A stretch of DNA of 64,000 nt from CAWIHK01 sp963835935 (GTDB lineage: Bacteria > Bacteroidota > Ignavibacteria > UBA10030 > CAVZMI01): assembly GCA_963835935.1 (NCBI GenBank), contig CAWIHK010000005.1, positions 248,001-312,000 of the forward strand, written 5' to 3'. A program made the translations under genes and the position numbers. The notes under the pieces are model-generated. The model searched no databases. It was not told where the DNA came from and worked only from the letters and a program-made list of their open reading frames with translations. Shown one piece after another: positions 9,148 to 16,428 of this stretch (the first letter of the stretch is position 1; each line of letters begins with the position of its first letter).

Positions 9148-9840
9148 TTAATCCGTAGTTTTATTTGTGTCATCGGCTACAAGCCCGACATTATCTCTGA
9201 CGCCGTACACTTTTCTTCGTGCAATCAATTTTTGCACCTGTTCATCATTCAACGTGTTAACTTTTCCGAGACGCTGCGCTATAAAAAGAATTTTTGCAGA
9301 ATGTTCCAGTGTCTCCATTTTATGATAGGCATCCAATACTGAGGAACCTACAGTAAGCGCCCCATGATTCGCCAAAAGAAAAGCGTCATAATACTTCAGA
9401 ATTGGAAGAAGCGGTTTATAAAACTCATCTGTTCCCGGAGTTCCGTACGGCACGAGAGGTACCGATCCTAACGAGATGATGACTTCCGGAAGAATATTTT
9501 GATCGAGCGAAATTCCTGCCACTGCAAAACCCGTTGCATACGGCGGATGCGAATGACAAACACTATTGACATCCGATCGTTCTTTGTAGACCTGAAGATG
9601 CAGCAATGATTCGGATGATGGTTTTCTTTTTCCTTTCACCACTTTTCCGTTGAGATCTATGATGATAAGGTCGGTTTTTTTCATAAAGCCTTTGCTGACT
9701 CCAGTCGGAGTTATCAAAATATATTTTTTATCAATCCGGGCGCTGATATTTCCGTCGTTTGACGCCGCATAGCCTCGCTCATACGTCCGCCGGCCGGTTT
9801 CGAGTATCGCCTTTTTCAGAGCTTCTAAATTTTGTTTCAT
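9148..9840 (-). CDS. fucA: L-fuculose-1-phosphate aldolase (class II)
   Basis: 230 residues from the chosen start. Zn ligands of class II aldolases are visible in CHSHPPYATG (two His) and ANHGAL (third His). The catalytic Glu is in PSSESLLHL, and GNISAR binds the phosphate. It splits L-fuculose-1-phosphate into dihydroxyacetone phosphate and L-lactaldehyde. The start at 9840 (MKQNLEALK) is preferred over the upstream codon at 9861, because AAGGAAG lies 8 nt before it and the upstream extension is non-conserved. It is the first intact gene of the fuc operon, just downstream of the LacI remnant. Confidence 0.92.
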   Translation of the reverse strand: MKQNLEALKKAILETGRRTYERGYAASNDGNISARIDKKYILITPTGVSKGFMKKTDLIIIDLNGKVVKGKRKPSSESLLHLQVYKERSDVNSVCHSHPPYATGFAVAGISLDQNILPEVIISLGSVPLVPYGTPGTDEFYKPLLPILKYYDAFLLANHGALTVGSSVLDAYHKMETLEHSAKILFIAQRLGKVNTLNDEQVQKLIARRKVYGVRDNVGLVADDTNKTTD

Positions 9841-9882
9841 CGATTTGCTTCCTTGTATCAATTCATAAACAATTTAAATTTT

Positions 9883-10050
9883 TCATTCGATTTTTAAGAT
9901 AAGAAATCGATTTGTGGAATGTGCAAAGATTATGGTTTTTCGATTTTTTTGAACAGTCTTTGCGCTTACTTTCCCCGGATCATTCATCACACGGGAGACA
10001 GTCATCACCGAGACTCCAGCCTTCTTCGCGACATCACGAATTGTCGGCAT
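9883..10050 (-). pseudogene. remnant of a LacI-family transcriptional regulator (DNA-binding domain only)
   Basis: An ATG at 10050 opens a 55-codon frame that begins exactly like a LacI-family helix-turn-helix: MPTIRDVAKKAGVSVMTVSR, then VMNDPGKVSAKTV. After that the frame drifts. In the neighbouring frame, past the run of seven As at about 9944-9950, the sequence reads KKIEKP, a stop, then SLHIPQIDF. This fits the next part of a LacI headpiece (the K.VEKAI.SL.Y.PQ region). The whole ligand-binding domain (about 270 residues) is missing and fucA follows at once. This is a decayed or deleted repressor, most likely the former fuc operon regulator. The 55-residue peptide could still be made but would lack the hinge and dimerisation domain. 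Confidence 0.8.
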
Positions 10051-10100
10051 GTAGAAATATTTTTACGAAAAGTTATTCAACGCTTGACAATATGACAATA

Positions 10101-10129
10101 AACATACGACATCCGGAAGTCTTTATCAA
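10101..10129 (-). promoter_or_regulatory. candidate sigma70-type promoter for the LacI remnant and fuc operon
   Basis: On the minus strand TTGATA (10129-10124) and TATGTT (10106-10101) are spaced by 17 bp, 51 bp before the LacI-remnant ATG. A second possible pair lies just downstream: TTGTCA at 10098-10093 and TAACTT at 10075-10070, also 17 bp apart. TTGTCA occurs twice there in TTGTCATATTGTCAA, which could be part of an operator. Confidence 0.45.
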
Positions 10130-10190
10130 GTGCATTGCATTATAAAAGGACAAAGATTGGAAGGATGAAAATCACCGGCAATTACTTCGA

Positions 10191-11069
10191 TCAACGTGCG
10201 TCCACCAACTCACGCATTTTGTGAATGTGTGCCGGACCCGTACCGCAACAACCACCAATGATATTTACGCCCAACTTCAATAACTCCTTGATTTTAGGCG
10301 CAATAAAATCTGGCGTTTCACTATACACAGGTTTACCGTCGACAAGCGCAGGAATTCCTGCATTTGGCTGAGCGATTATCGGGAGTGAAGTTAATGGCCG
10401 CATCGCTTTAATGATTACTATCATTTCATCAAATCCATTACCGCAATTTGCGCCTATGGCATCGGCACCGGCAGCAGTCAGCCGACTTACGGCAGTCGGA
10501 ATATCGACACCCCACAACGTTCGGATGCCATTCGGACTCACTTCGAAAGTCATGGTAGCTATAATCGGAAGATGTGTTTTTTCCTTTACCGCCCGAACCG
10601 CAATCTCCGCTTCTTCAATCGCCATCATCGTTTCTACATAAAAAAGATCAACTCCGCCGCCAGCTAATTCATCGCATTGTTCGTCAATAATATCGTATAC
10701 AACAGCAGGCGATGTTTCTCCTAGTGGTTTTAGCATCAAACCGGTTGGGCCGATAGAGCCAGCAACATATTTCCCGATTGGACAGACTTCCCTCGCTAAT
10801 TCCACCGATCGACGGCATAACTCGGCGATTCGATTTTCCAGTCCATATCGCGCAAGCCGTGCTCGGTTGCAACCAAATGAATTTGTTTCCACAATATCTG
10901 AACCGGCAAGATAATACTCGTTGTGGATCGATTTGATCACTTCCGGATGCAAAATATTCCATTCTTCCGGACATGCACCTGACGGCATGCCTCGTTTCTG
11001 GAGTTCGGTTCCCATTGCACCGTCGGAGAGAATAATTTTCCCTGCATGAAGTTGATCGAGAATATTCAT
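10191..11069 (-). CDS. homocysteine S-methyltransferase family protein
   Basis: About 292 residues, a single S-methyltransferase (TIM-barrel) domain like the N-terminal module of cobalamin-dependent methionine synthase. The Zn-binding cysteines are visible in GANCGNG and near the C-terminus in IIGGCCGTGP. LSDGAMGTELQKRG and VETNSFG are N-terminal family motifs. It would transfer a methyl group from a small donor to homocysteine, giving methionine; the donor cannot be told. Two ATGs lie six bases apart. The second (11069) is preferred because AGGAA sits 6 nt upstream, whereas it abuts the first. It follows the nitrilase gene by about 30 bp and probably shares its transcript. Confidence 0.88.
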   Translation of the reverse strand: MNILDQLHAGKIILSDGAMGTELQKRGMPSGACPEEWNILHPEVIKSIHNEYYLAGSDIVETNSFGCNRARLARYGLENRIAELCRRSVELAREVCPIGKYVAGSIGPTGLMLKPLGETSPAVVYDIIDEQCDELAGGGVDLFYVETMMAIEEAEIAVRAVKEKTHLPIIATMTFEVSPNGIRTLWGVDIPTAVSRLTAAGADAIGANCGNGFDEMIVIIKAMRPLTSLPIIAQPNAGIPALVDGKPVYSETPDFIAPKIKELLKLGVNIIGGCCGTGPAHIHKMRELVDAR

Positions 11070-11098
11070 ACTCATTTCCTAAAATTAGTCTACAATAA

Positions 11099-11884
11099 TT
11101 ATCGGTAATAATCCGTGTGCAGTTTAATCTCGTGAATGAGATCGTCGCAATCATTCAATGATTTTTTCCTTTGATTCTTAAAATCGAAGTCATGTTTGAT
11201 CAATTCTTCACCTGTTCCAGCTTCGGCAACAATGTTGCCATTTGAATCGATAATTTTACTTTCTCCGAGAAATGACCATACGATGTCGCCTTTCGTTTCA
11301 CGGCCGATTCTATTTGAACAGATGATCGGAGTGTTGTTCTCGATCGCACGCAATCGAACAATATCCATAGATGTGGCACTCATAATATTTGCAGGATGAC
11401 AAATAATCTGAGCTCCCTGAAGAATTAATTCACGGCATGTTTCCGGGAACCAAACGTCGAAACAAATAATAACTCCCACTTTGATGCCGCAAATTTCAAA
11501 TATCCGCACCCGATCTGCGGGAGAAAATATTCCGCTCTCGCCTTTTGTTAAATGACGTTTTCGTTGTTTGCCGACATAACCATTTTTATCGACAACAACA
11601 GAAGTTACAAAATAAGTCTCGTTTTCCTTTTCAAGAATTGTGGCTATGATGGCAGTTTGATGAGTAATTGCAAGTTTTATAAATGTGCCTGTCGTTTCTC
11701 CATAAGGAATTTGTTCAGCCATTGCAGCAATATCTTCTTTGTATTGGAAAAGAATACCGGTTGTGCATAATTCCGGCAAGACTAAAAGATCGAGATGATT
11801 TGTTTGAAGATAGTTTTCAATAATCGCAAGGTTCTCGCGTTGCTTGTAATATTGTACATCGTATTGTAACGTTCCAACAATCAT
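11099..11884 (-). CDS. carbon-nitrogen hydrolase (nitrilase superfamily)
   Basis: 261 residues with the Glu-Lys-Cys triad of the nitrilase fold. Glu38 is in LVLPELCTTG, Lys in KQRKRHLTKGE, and Cys in VGVIICFDVWFPE. The fold hydrolyses amides (or nitriles) in the cytoplasm. Length and motifs fit omega-amidase or carbamoylase-like members, but the substrate is not clear. A promoter-like pair lies about 60 bp upstream. The homocysteine methyltransferase gene follows, which may hint at a role in methionine or transamination by-product metabolism; this is inference only. Confidence 0.85.
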   Translation of the reverse strand: MIVGTLQYDVQYYKQRENLAIIENYLQTNHLDLLVLPELCTTGILFQYKEDIAAMAEQIPYGETTGTFIKLAITHQTAIIATILEKENETYFVTSVVVDKNGYVGKQRKRHLTKGESGIFSPADRVRIFEICGIKVGVIICFDVWFPETCRELILQGAQIICHPANIMSATSMDIVRLRAIENNTPIICSNRIGRETKGDIVWSFLGESKIIDSNGNIVAEAGTGEELIKHDFDFKNQRKKSLNDCDDLIHEIKLHTDYYR

Positions 11885-11945
11885 TCTGTGAATCCAAGGA
11901 ATCGATAATTATGTTTTTAACAAAACCAGTCTAAGCTTACCTCTT

Positions 11946-11973
11946 ATTATAATAGAAGGCAGACGAAAAGCAA
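11946..11973 (-). promoter_or_regulatory. candidate sigma70-type promoter for the nitrilase/methyltransferase pair
   Basis: On the minus strand TTGCTT (11973-11968), a 16-bp spacer, then a perfect TATAAT (11951-11946). It is 61 bp before the nitrilase ATG. No other clear promoter lies closer. Confidence 0.5.
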
Positions 11974-12419
11974 TAAGGAAGGATATTTAATATAAAATTA
12001 AAAGAACTTTACTTACATGCCGCTGCTTCGATCTATTCCGTATACCACTACCTCGACTATACTCGGGTCAATCAACCTCGGTAAGGTTAGACTTTAGTAC
12101 TCTACAAGTGGTTCGACAGGACTTCGGCGAGCTCAGTCGAGCCGCTCACCATGCAAAATTTCGCCCAACAATTTCCATCTACAATTCCGCAATCATAATC
12201 ATTCACAATTTTCTTAGTCTCTGGTCTGCGGCCTACTTAAATATTTTTACTTTTTAATTTTTAATACATTCAAATTTCACTCCTATCGGAGTTCTGTCAT
12301 TCTATTTGATTTTCTTCATCGACCATGATTTCGTCCCCAGCAGGACTCGCCGGTTATTATAATCAAATTTTTAACTCAACAATCTGCAACTCTTTCTTAT
12401 GTTCTGATGGAGTTGTCCT
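11974..12419. other. 446-bp gene-free region with interspersed repeats
   Basis: No ORF with recognisable protein features. It holds REP-like palindromic sequence at about 12110-12147, with arms GGTTCGAC and GTCGAGCC around ACTTCGGCGAGCTCA. A 40-bp repeat at 12156-12194 recurs on the other side of the ATPase gene (13796-13837). A small hairpin ACTCC-TATC-GGAGT lies near 12280. AT-rich low-complexity sequence separates these. The region looks like a sink for short intergenic repeats. Confidence 0.5.
12156..12194 (+). repeat. intergenic repeat, copy A (flanks the ATPase gene)
   Basis: Begins AAATTTCGCCCAACAA and ends ATTCCGCAATCA. A copy with the same beginning and end and small indels in the middle lies at 13796-13837. 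Both are in the same orientation. Confidence 0.6.
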
Positions 12420-13610
12420 TTAGCACCATTCCTCCACGGACTTTGTCAAGAAATCCTCCACGGCTATCCCTCCTTCACCGACGAGCAATGTTCTCGCAGA
12501 CGGATAGTGGGAATGAAACATTTTCATCCCGGAATTATTTTCGCGTATGCGTCCGCTCTTCACTTCTATTGCTGAAATCTTCTTCTCTTGGTGTAACACA
12601 TAATCGACTTCATACGAACCCTCACGCCAGTACATCACTTCAACGCGTGTACCAACACTGCTATTCACAAGATGCGAACCGATTGATGACTCAACCAACC
12701 GACCCCATAAATCTTTTTGTTTTTGTGCTTCAAAAATGCTTATAGACAACTGACTGGTTATCAGTGCATTATTAAGAGCAACAAATTTCGGACTCGATCC
12801 ACGCTTCCGAATTTGCGAGCCGGAAAATTTCTGCAATCCTGTCAGCATACCGGCCCCTGACAACAATTCAAGATAATGAGCAAGGGTAGTCGTATTTCCT
12901 GCATCCTGCAGTTGTCCGAGTAATTTTTGATAGGAAACAATTTGTCCGGAATATGCAGTACCGACCCGAAATAGCTGGCGAAGAAGCGCTTGTTTATCGA
13001 TACGTGTCATTAGAAGCACATCGCGAGAGATCGTCGTTTCGATCAACGAATCCTGAATATACCGCGACCACCGTTCTGGATCCCTGATGAGACCGGCGGA
13101 ACCTGGATATCCTCCATAATAAATATATTTATTCAGCGTCCATCCGAAAGCAGCTTGCATCTCCTGAAAGCTCCAATGAGAAAGCGGTATCAATTCAAAT
13201 CGGCCTGCCAGGCTTTCGGTAAGCCCGCGTGATACTAGAAGTGGAGATGAACCCAGAAGAAGGACTTTCACCATCCTCCGGGCGGCCGTATCTTCATCCC
13301 ACAACTTCTTTACAACTTCAGACCACCCCGCTATTTTTTGAATCTCGTCGAGAATTAACAACGCGCCCTTCCCTGAATTTTCCTTCGCGAGCGAACGGAC
13401 GGTTTCCCATTGTTGTTCGATCCATACTGCGTCGTGTGGAGCCGGAGAATCTGCAGATATACTATGGACGGGGATTTTCAACGATTCCGCAACCTGTCCG
13501 GCAATCGTTGTTTTCCCACACTGGCGCGGCCCCGCAAGCACTTGAATGAACTTCCGGCGCTCTTCCAGTCGGGAGCGAAGTAATTTGAATTTAGTTCTCT
13601 TGTATGCCAT
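12420..13610 (-). CDS. AAA-family ATPase with C-terminal DUF4143 domain
   Basis: 396 residues. Walker A is GPRQCGKT (27-34) and Walker B is LLILDEIQ (84-91), as in the AAA_14 family. The C-terminal half carries the DUF4143 domain, which resembles a PD-(D/E)xK nuclease fold: Glu in the VESSIGSHL helix, then YEVDYVLHQ and the ISAIEVKSG strand. Family members are widespread in Bacteroidota and archaea, often as isolated, laterally moved genes, and their function is unknown. The gene stands alone. It has a promoter overlapped by two palindromes and lies between two copies of an intergenic repeat. No Shine-Dalgarno precedes the ATG. Confidence 0.88.
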   Translation of the reverse strand: MAYKRTKFKLLRSRLEERRKFIQVLAGPRQCGKTTIAGQVAESLKIPVHSISADSPAPHDAVWIEQQWETVRSLAKENSGKGALLILDEIQKIAGWSEVVKKLWDEDTAARRMVKVLLLGSSPLLVSRGLTESLAGRFELIPLSHWSFQEMQAAFGWTLNKYIYYGGYPGSAGLIRDPERWSRYIQDSLIETTISRDVLLMTRIDKQALLRQLFRVGTAYSGQIVSYQKLLGQLQDAGNTTTLAHYLELLSGAGMLTGLQKFSGSQIRKRGSSPKFVALNNALITSQLSISIFEAQKQKDLWGRLVESSIGSHLVNSSVGTRVEVMYWREGSYEVDYVLHQEKKISAIEVKSGRIRENNSGMKMFHSHYPSARTLLVGEGGIAVEDFLTKSVEEWC

Positions 13611-13618
13611 AACAAAAT

Positions 13619-13660
13619 TTACTCAATATATTGATTAAAATTACTCAGCATATTGAGTAA
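13619..13660. promoter_or_regulatory. two tandem 20-bp palindromic operator-like sites upstream of the ATPase
   Basis: Site 1 (13619-13638) is TTACTCAATATATTGATTAA. Site 2 (13641-13660) is TTACTCAGCATATTGAGTAA. Each is an inverted repeat of TTACTCA. Their centres are 22 bp apart, about two helical turns, so bound dimers would lie on one DNA face. They begin 8 bp from the ATPase ATG and cover the predicted transcription start, the classic position for a repressor. The binding protein is unknown; autoregulation is possible. Confidence 0.65.
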
Positions 13661-13689
13661 AATATAAATCAAGAATGTTTTAAAAACAA
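13661..13689 (-). promoter_or_regulatory. candidate sigma70-type promoter for the ATPase gene
   Basis: On the minus strand TTGTTT (13689-13684) and TATATT (13666-13661) are 17 bp apart. Transcription would start at about 13654, inside the second palindrome. Confidence 0.5.
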
Positions 13690-13795
13690 GTTTTTGCCGG
13701 AACAAATTTACAAAGATTGGTTTAGATAATGTGAAGGATAACTCTCCCGTCCGAAGTTTCGAAGGCGACAACGCCGTACCGTGACTTCATTAGAG

Positions 13796-13837
13796 AAATT
13801 TCGCCCAACAAGTTTCATTTCATTATTCCGCAATTCA
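13796..13837 (+). repeat. intergenic repeat, copy B
   Basis: Second copy of the element at 12156-12194. It begins AAATTTCGCCCAACAA and ends ATTCCGCAATTCA. The ATPase gene lies between the two. Confidence 0.6.
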
Positions 13838-13944
13838 CCTGCGTTCGACTTTGTTAAATCACGACGAACAGATTAACAATATATTCCGAGAGAATCTGCC
13901 AAAGCCATAACTTCACCACCTCGGGGAAATTCTCGATTATCGAT

Positions 13945-14015
13945 TGGATATCAATCTAAGTCTCGTTCCTGGTCTTGATCTCGACCTTATTCTTCTATCT
14001 TTATCCTTTATATTT
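13945..14015 (-). repeat. degenerate hexanucleotide repeat tract
   Basis: On the minus strand a 6-bp period is visible (AAGATA GAAGAA TAAGGT CGAGAT CAAGAC...). A related tract lies at 41103-41160 on the plus strand (AAGAGC AAGAGT GAGATT AAGATC...). Both are intergenic, purine-rich on one strand and imperfect. Confidence 0.55.
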
Positions 14016-14272
14016 CCAATGGCTATTATTCTCTTTGTGGTTAATATTATTCTTTTAGCTCTCATCAATCATATCTTCTCCTCCGATGTTCCTCTAAATG
14101 ATTATAATTCAAAAGGTTATATCTCATATTTATGCTATTTATGGTATGCCTTTTGAGCTGTTTACTTTTAATCACTGAATTTAAAAATAATGCGGCATAT
14201 ACACGATGACATTGATGTGGTATAAATTTAATCGAACACAGAAGTGGTGGTATTTCTGTATTTGGGCTATAT

Positions 14273-14311
14273 AAGGAGGAAGATATAGTCAACAAAGAGG
14301 TGAAAAAAAAA
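14273..14311 (+). promoter_or_regulatory. orphan strong Shine-Dalgarno and A9 tract upstream of the TPR/nucleotidyltransferase gene
   Basis: AAGGAGGA (14273-14280) is the best ribosome-binding site in the area but lies 72 nt before the first in-frame ATG (14353). The frame it would feed (near-start ATA at 14285 or GTG at 14300) runs through A9 (14303-14311) and stops at 14342-14344. A -1 slip on A9 would join it to the TPR frame and give KKKTSKKTVAEPTIEPK before MAQKF. It may be a slippage or phase-variation site, or an indel that moved the start. Confidence 0.4.
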
Positions 14312-14352
14312 CATCCAAAAAAACAGTCGCAGAACCAACGATAGAACCGAAA

Positions 14353-16428
14353 ATGGCGCAAAAGTTTACAGCAATCAATGCTCATTTGCAGTTGGCCGCA
14401 CAGCTCGAATGCGAAAAACGGTACAACGATGCAATCAAAGAAATAAAACTTGCTCTTATCGAGGAACCTAATAATGATGACGTATACTACACATACGCAC
14501 AACTGTTACAAGCCATAGAACAATACGATCAGTCGATCCTACAGTTAGAGAAAGTAGTGTTATTAAATCCACCTCACACTGATGCTCATAATGATCTGGG
14601 AGTTCTATATTTTCAGAAAGCCGAGTATGAGAAAGCAATTGAACATTTAATCAAAGCAACGTCATTAGATCGCAATTGGACAGCTCACCGAAATCTTGGC
14701 GACGTACTGATGCAATTGGGCCGGTACAATGAAGCATTGCCGGTTTTAGAAAAAATTATCAAGCATGTGCCTGATGACATTGATGTTATACAAAAAATAA
14801 ATGCCTGTCGGGAATCCGAATTATTTAAGCGTGCAGAAGTGGACAGAGGTTGTCGAAAGGAATCACTCGTCCTGCAGAACACTAATGATCCGTTTCCAGA
14901 GATAAACCACAAAAATGTAATTGCCGATGATCGGAAGAAGAAGCCATCCTGTTCGAAGATAGTACGTGAACTAACAGAAACTGAGTTATCAATAGATAAT
15001 TGTCCTGCCACGCCTGATGTGCAACGGATGGAGGCGCGGGGTCTTGTGACTAGGTACCGGCTTGATCTAGTGCTGAAATACCTATTCTTCAAGAGTCTGG
15101 AATCGGGGTCAGAACGAACCGAATGGGAGCCTTTCTATCGAAAACATATCTTTGATCGAATTGCGGGAGTTGAGTTTCCAAAACGGTCAGTGGAAGATTT
15201 TGTGAGCAACTGTGAAGTGCTTTTACAAAGCTTAAGATCAAAGGGCTTTGATCCTGCCCAACCCATATCTGTCTTTCCCGACAAAAGCATTCTTAATGGT
15301 GCTCACCGAATCGCTTGTGCCCTGGCCACCGGAAATGATGTAATTGTGTCGCCGCTGGAACGAGGGATTAGCCGCACGTGGGATTTTCGATGGTTTCTGG
15401 AACGAGATTATCCACAGGATGTTCTTGCGGAATTGCTTTATCATTATTCCCTGCTTACCAGACGAGCACTGGGCATCATCATTCTCTGGGGGCCTCTGGT
15501 CAGAGTCTGGACGCGATTGACGAGAGAATTGGAACACGAGATGGGTGTGGTGGGCTGGTTAGATCTGTCGTTCGAAAACCTTCCTTCCGCTTTTGAATCC
15601 ATTGTCCGCGACATGTATTCGTTGCAATGGGGGAAACTGGAGCAATCCCATATCCGCAGAAAAATTATTATGCTCAACCAATCCCGTCGGGTATTTCGCG
15701 TGTTGCTTGTGGAAAGCTTGTCGGAGGACGGTGTAACGTTCACGGAACAACTACAAACTGTACGCGACCGAATTCGATGCGATTATGACCATCACATACC
15801 GAACGAAGCATTCTGCACTTGCCATGCCTCAACAAGTGAAGAGGAATCACGTTATCTGATCGAATTGCTACTTAGCAGTGGCAGCAGAAAACACCGGCTG
15901 TTGCGTTCTCGAGGACAGCCTCGGACCGAGTTCAATGAATGGCTTTTCAAGTTGGCTGGCGAGTTGTCAAAGCACGGCCTTTCTCGAAACGATGTCTGCA
16001 TTGTCGGTAGTAGCCCCTTGGAGGTTGTGGGCATTCGGAATTCCACCAATATCGACATCACTTTAGCCCTGCGTTTTCGGAAACGCTTTGGACCGGGGAT
16101 CACCCATCTGAACGATTGGCTTGATATTGTCACAGAAGGATATCCTCGCTCTAGTAACGACCAACAGATTTCCGACGATCAACTCATTTATGACGCGAGG
16201 AACCATTTTTGGTATAGAGGTTTCAAGTTCGCGTCAGTTGACATTGTGCTGAAACGAAAGGCTTTTCAGGCGAGACCGAAAGACCTTGCTGACGTTGAAG
16301 CAGCGAAACGCTTTTTTTCGGTAGAGACAGATCGGGAGTATCAAAGTGGCATTGCAAACGAAGATGGGGCCGAACTAATTTCCTTCCTAACCATGCGTGA
16401 AAAGGAATTGAAAGGAGAACGACTATGA
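14353..16428 (+). CDS. TPR protein fused to a nucleotidyltransferase-like domain
   Basis: 691 residues, first gene of the plus-strand glycan locus. Residues about 10-150 are TPRs (DAIKEIKLAL, HNDLGVLYFQKAEYEKAIEHL, HRNLGDVLMQLGRY) and match a cassette found twice more in the 18819 gene. Residues about 230-365 form an unnamed domain with NGAHRIACALATG, seen in proteins of surface-polysaccharide loci. Residues 370-470 (IILWGPLVRVW...) are also not assigned. The C-terminal part (about 540-680) resembles a DNA-polymerase-beta-type nucleotidyltransferase. It has VGSSPLEVVGIRNSTNIDI with the G-S and D-x-D pattern, then SVDIVLKRK and RPKDLADVEA. Substrate unknown; activation or transfer of a sugar or phospho-alcohol is a guess. 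The ATG lacks a Shine-Dalgarno. Stop and next start overlap as ATGA. Confidence 0.75.
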   Translation: MAQKFTAINAHLQLAAQLECEKRYNDAIKEIKLALIEEPNNDDVYYTYAQLLQAIEQYDQSILQLEKVVLLNPPHTDAHNDLGVLYFQKAEYEKAIEHLIKATSLDRNWTAHRNLGDVLMQLGRYNEALPVLEKIIKHVPDDIDVIQKINACRESELFKRAEVDRGCRKESLVLQNTNDPFPEINHKNVIADDRKKKPSCSKIVRELTETELSIDNCPATPDVQRMEARGLVTRYRLDLVLKYLFFKSLESGSERTEWEPFYRKHIFDRIAGVEFPKRSVEDFVSNCEVLLQSLRSKGFDPAQPISVFPDKSILNGAHRIACALATGNDVIVSPLERGISRTWDFRWFLERDYPQDVLAELLYHYSLLTRRALGIIILWGPLVRVWTRLTRELEHEMGVVGWLDLSFENLPSAFESIVRDMYSLQWGKLEQSHIRRKIIMLNQSRRVFRVLLVESLSEDGVTFTEQLQTVRDRIRCDYDHHIPNEAFCTCHASTSEEESRYLIELLLSSGSRKHRLLRSRGQPRTEFNEWLFKLAGELSKHGLSRNDVCIVGSSPLEVVGIRNSTNIDITLALRFRKRFGPGITHLNDWLDIVTEGYPRSSNDQQISDDQLIYDARNHFWYRGFKFASVDIVLKRKAFQARPKDLADVEAAKRFFSVETDREYQSGIANEDGAELISFLTMREKELKGERL

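Larger units (their letters stand above)
13690..14272. other. divergent intergenic region between the ATPase and the glycan locus
   Basis: 583 bp without a convincing gene. It holds repeat copy B (13796-13837) and a degenerate hexamer-repeat tract at about 13945-14015. An extended -10 candidate (TGG-TATAAA, 14218-14226, plus strand), with no good -35, may start the plus-strand glycan operon. A hydrophobic 70-codon frame across the hexamer tract is judged a by-product of low complexity. Confidence 0.4.

Noticed and set aside
9148..11075. Phage- or transposon-borne origin of the fuc region
   Set aside because: No transposase, integrase, tRNA or target-site duplication was seen; gene order is that of an ordinary chromosomal operon.
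13944..14156. Hydrophobic 70-codon open frame on the plus strand before the glycan locus
   Set aside because: It lies on the degenerate hexamer-repeat tract, has no ribosome-binding site and no recognisable family; Leu/Ile/Phe richness follows from the T-rich repeat.
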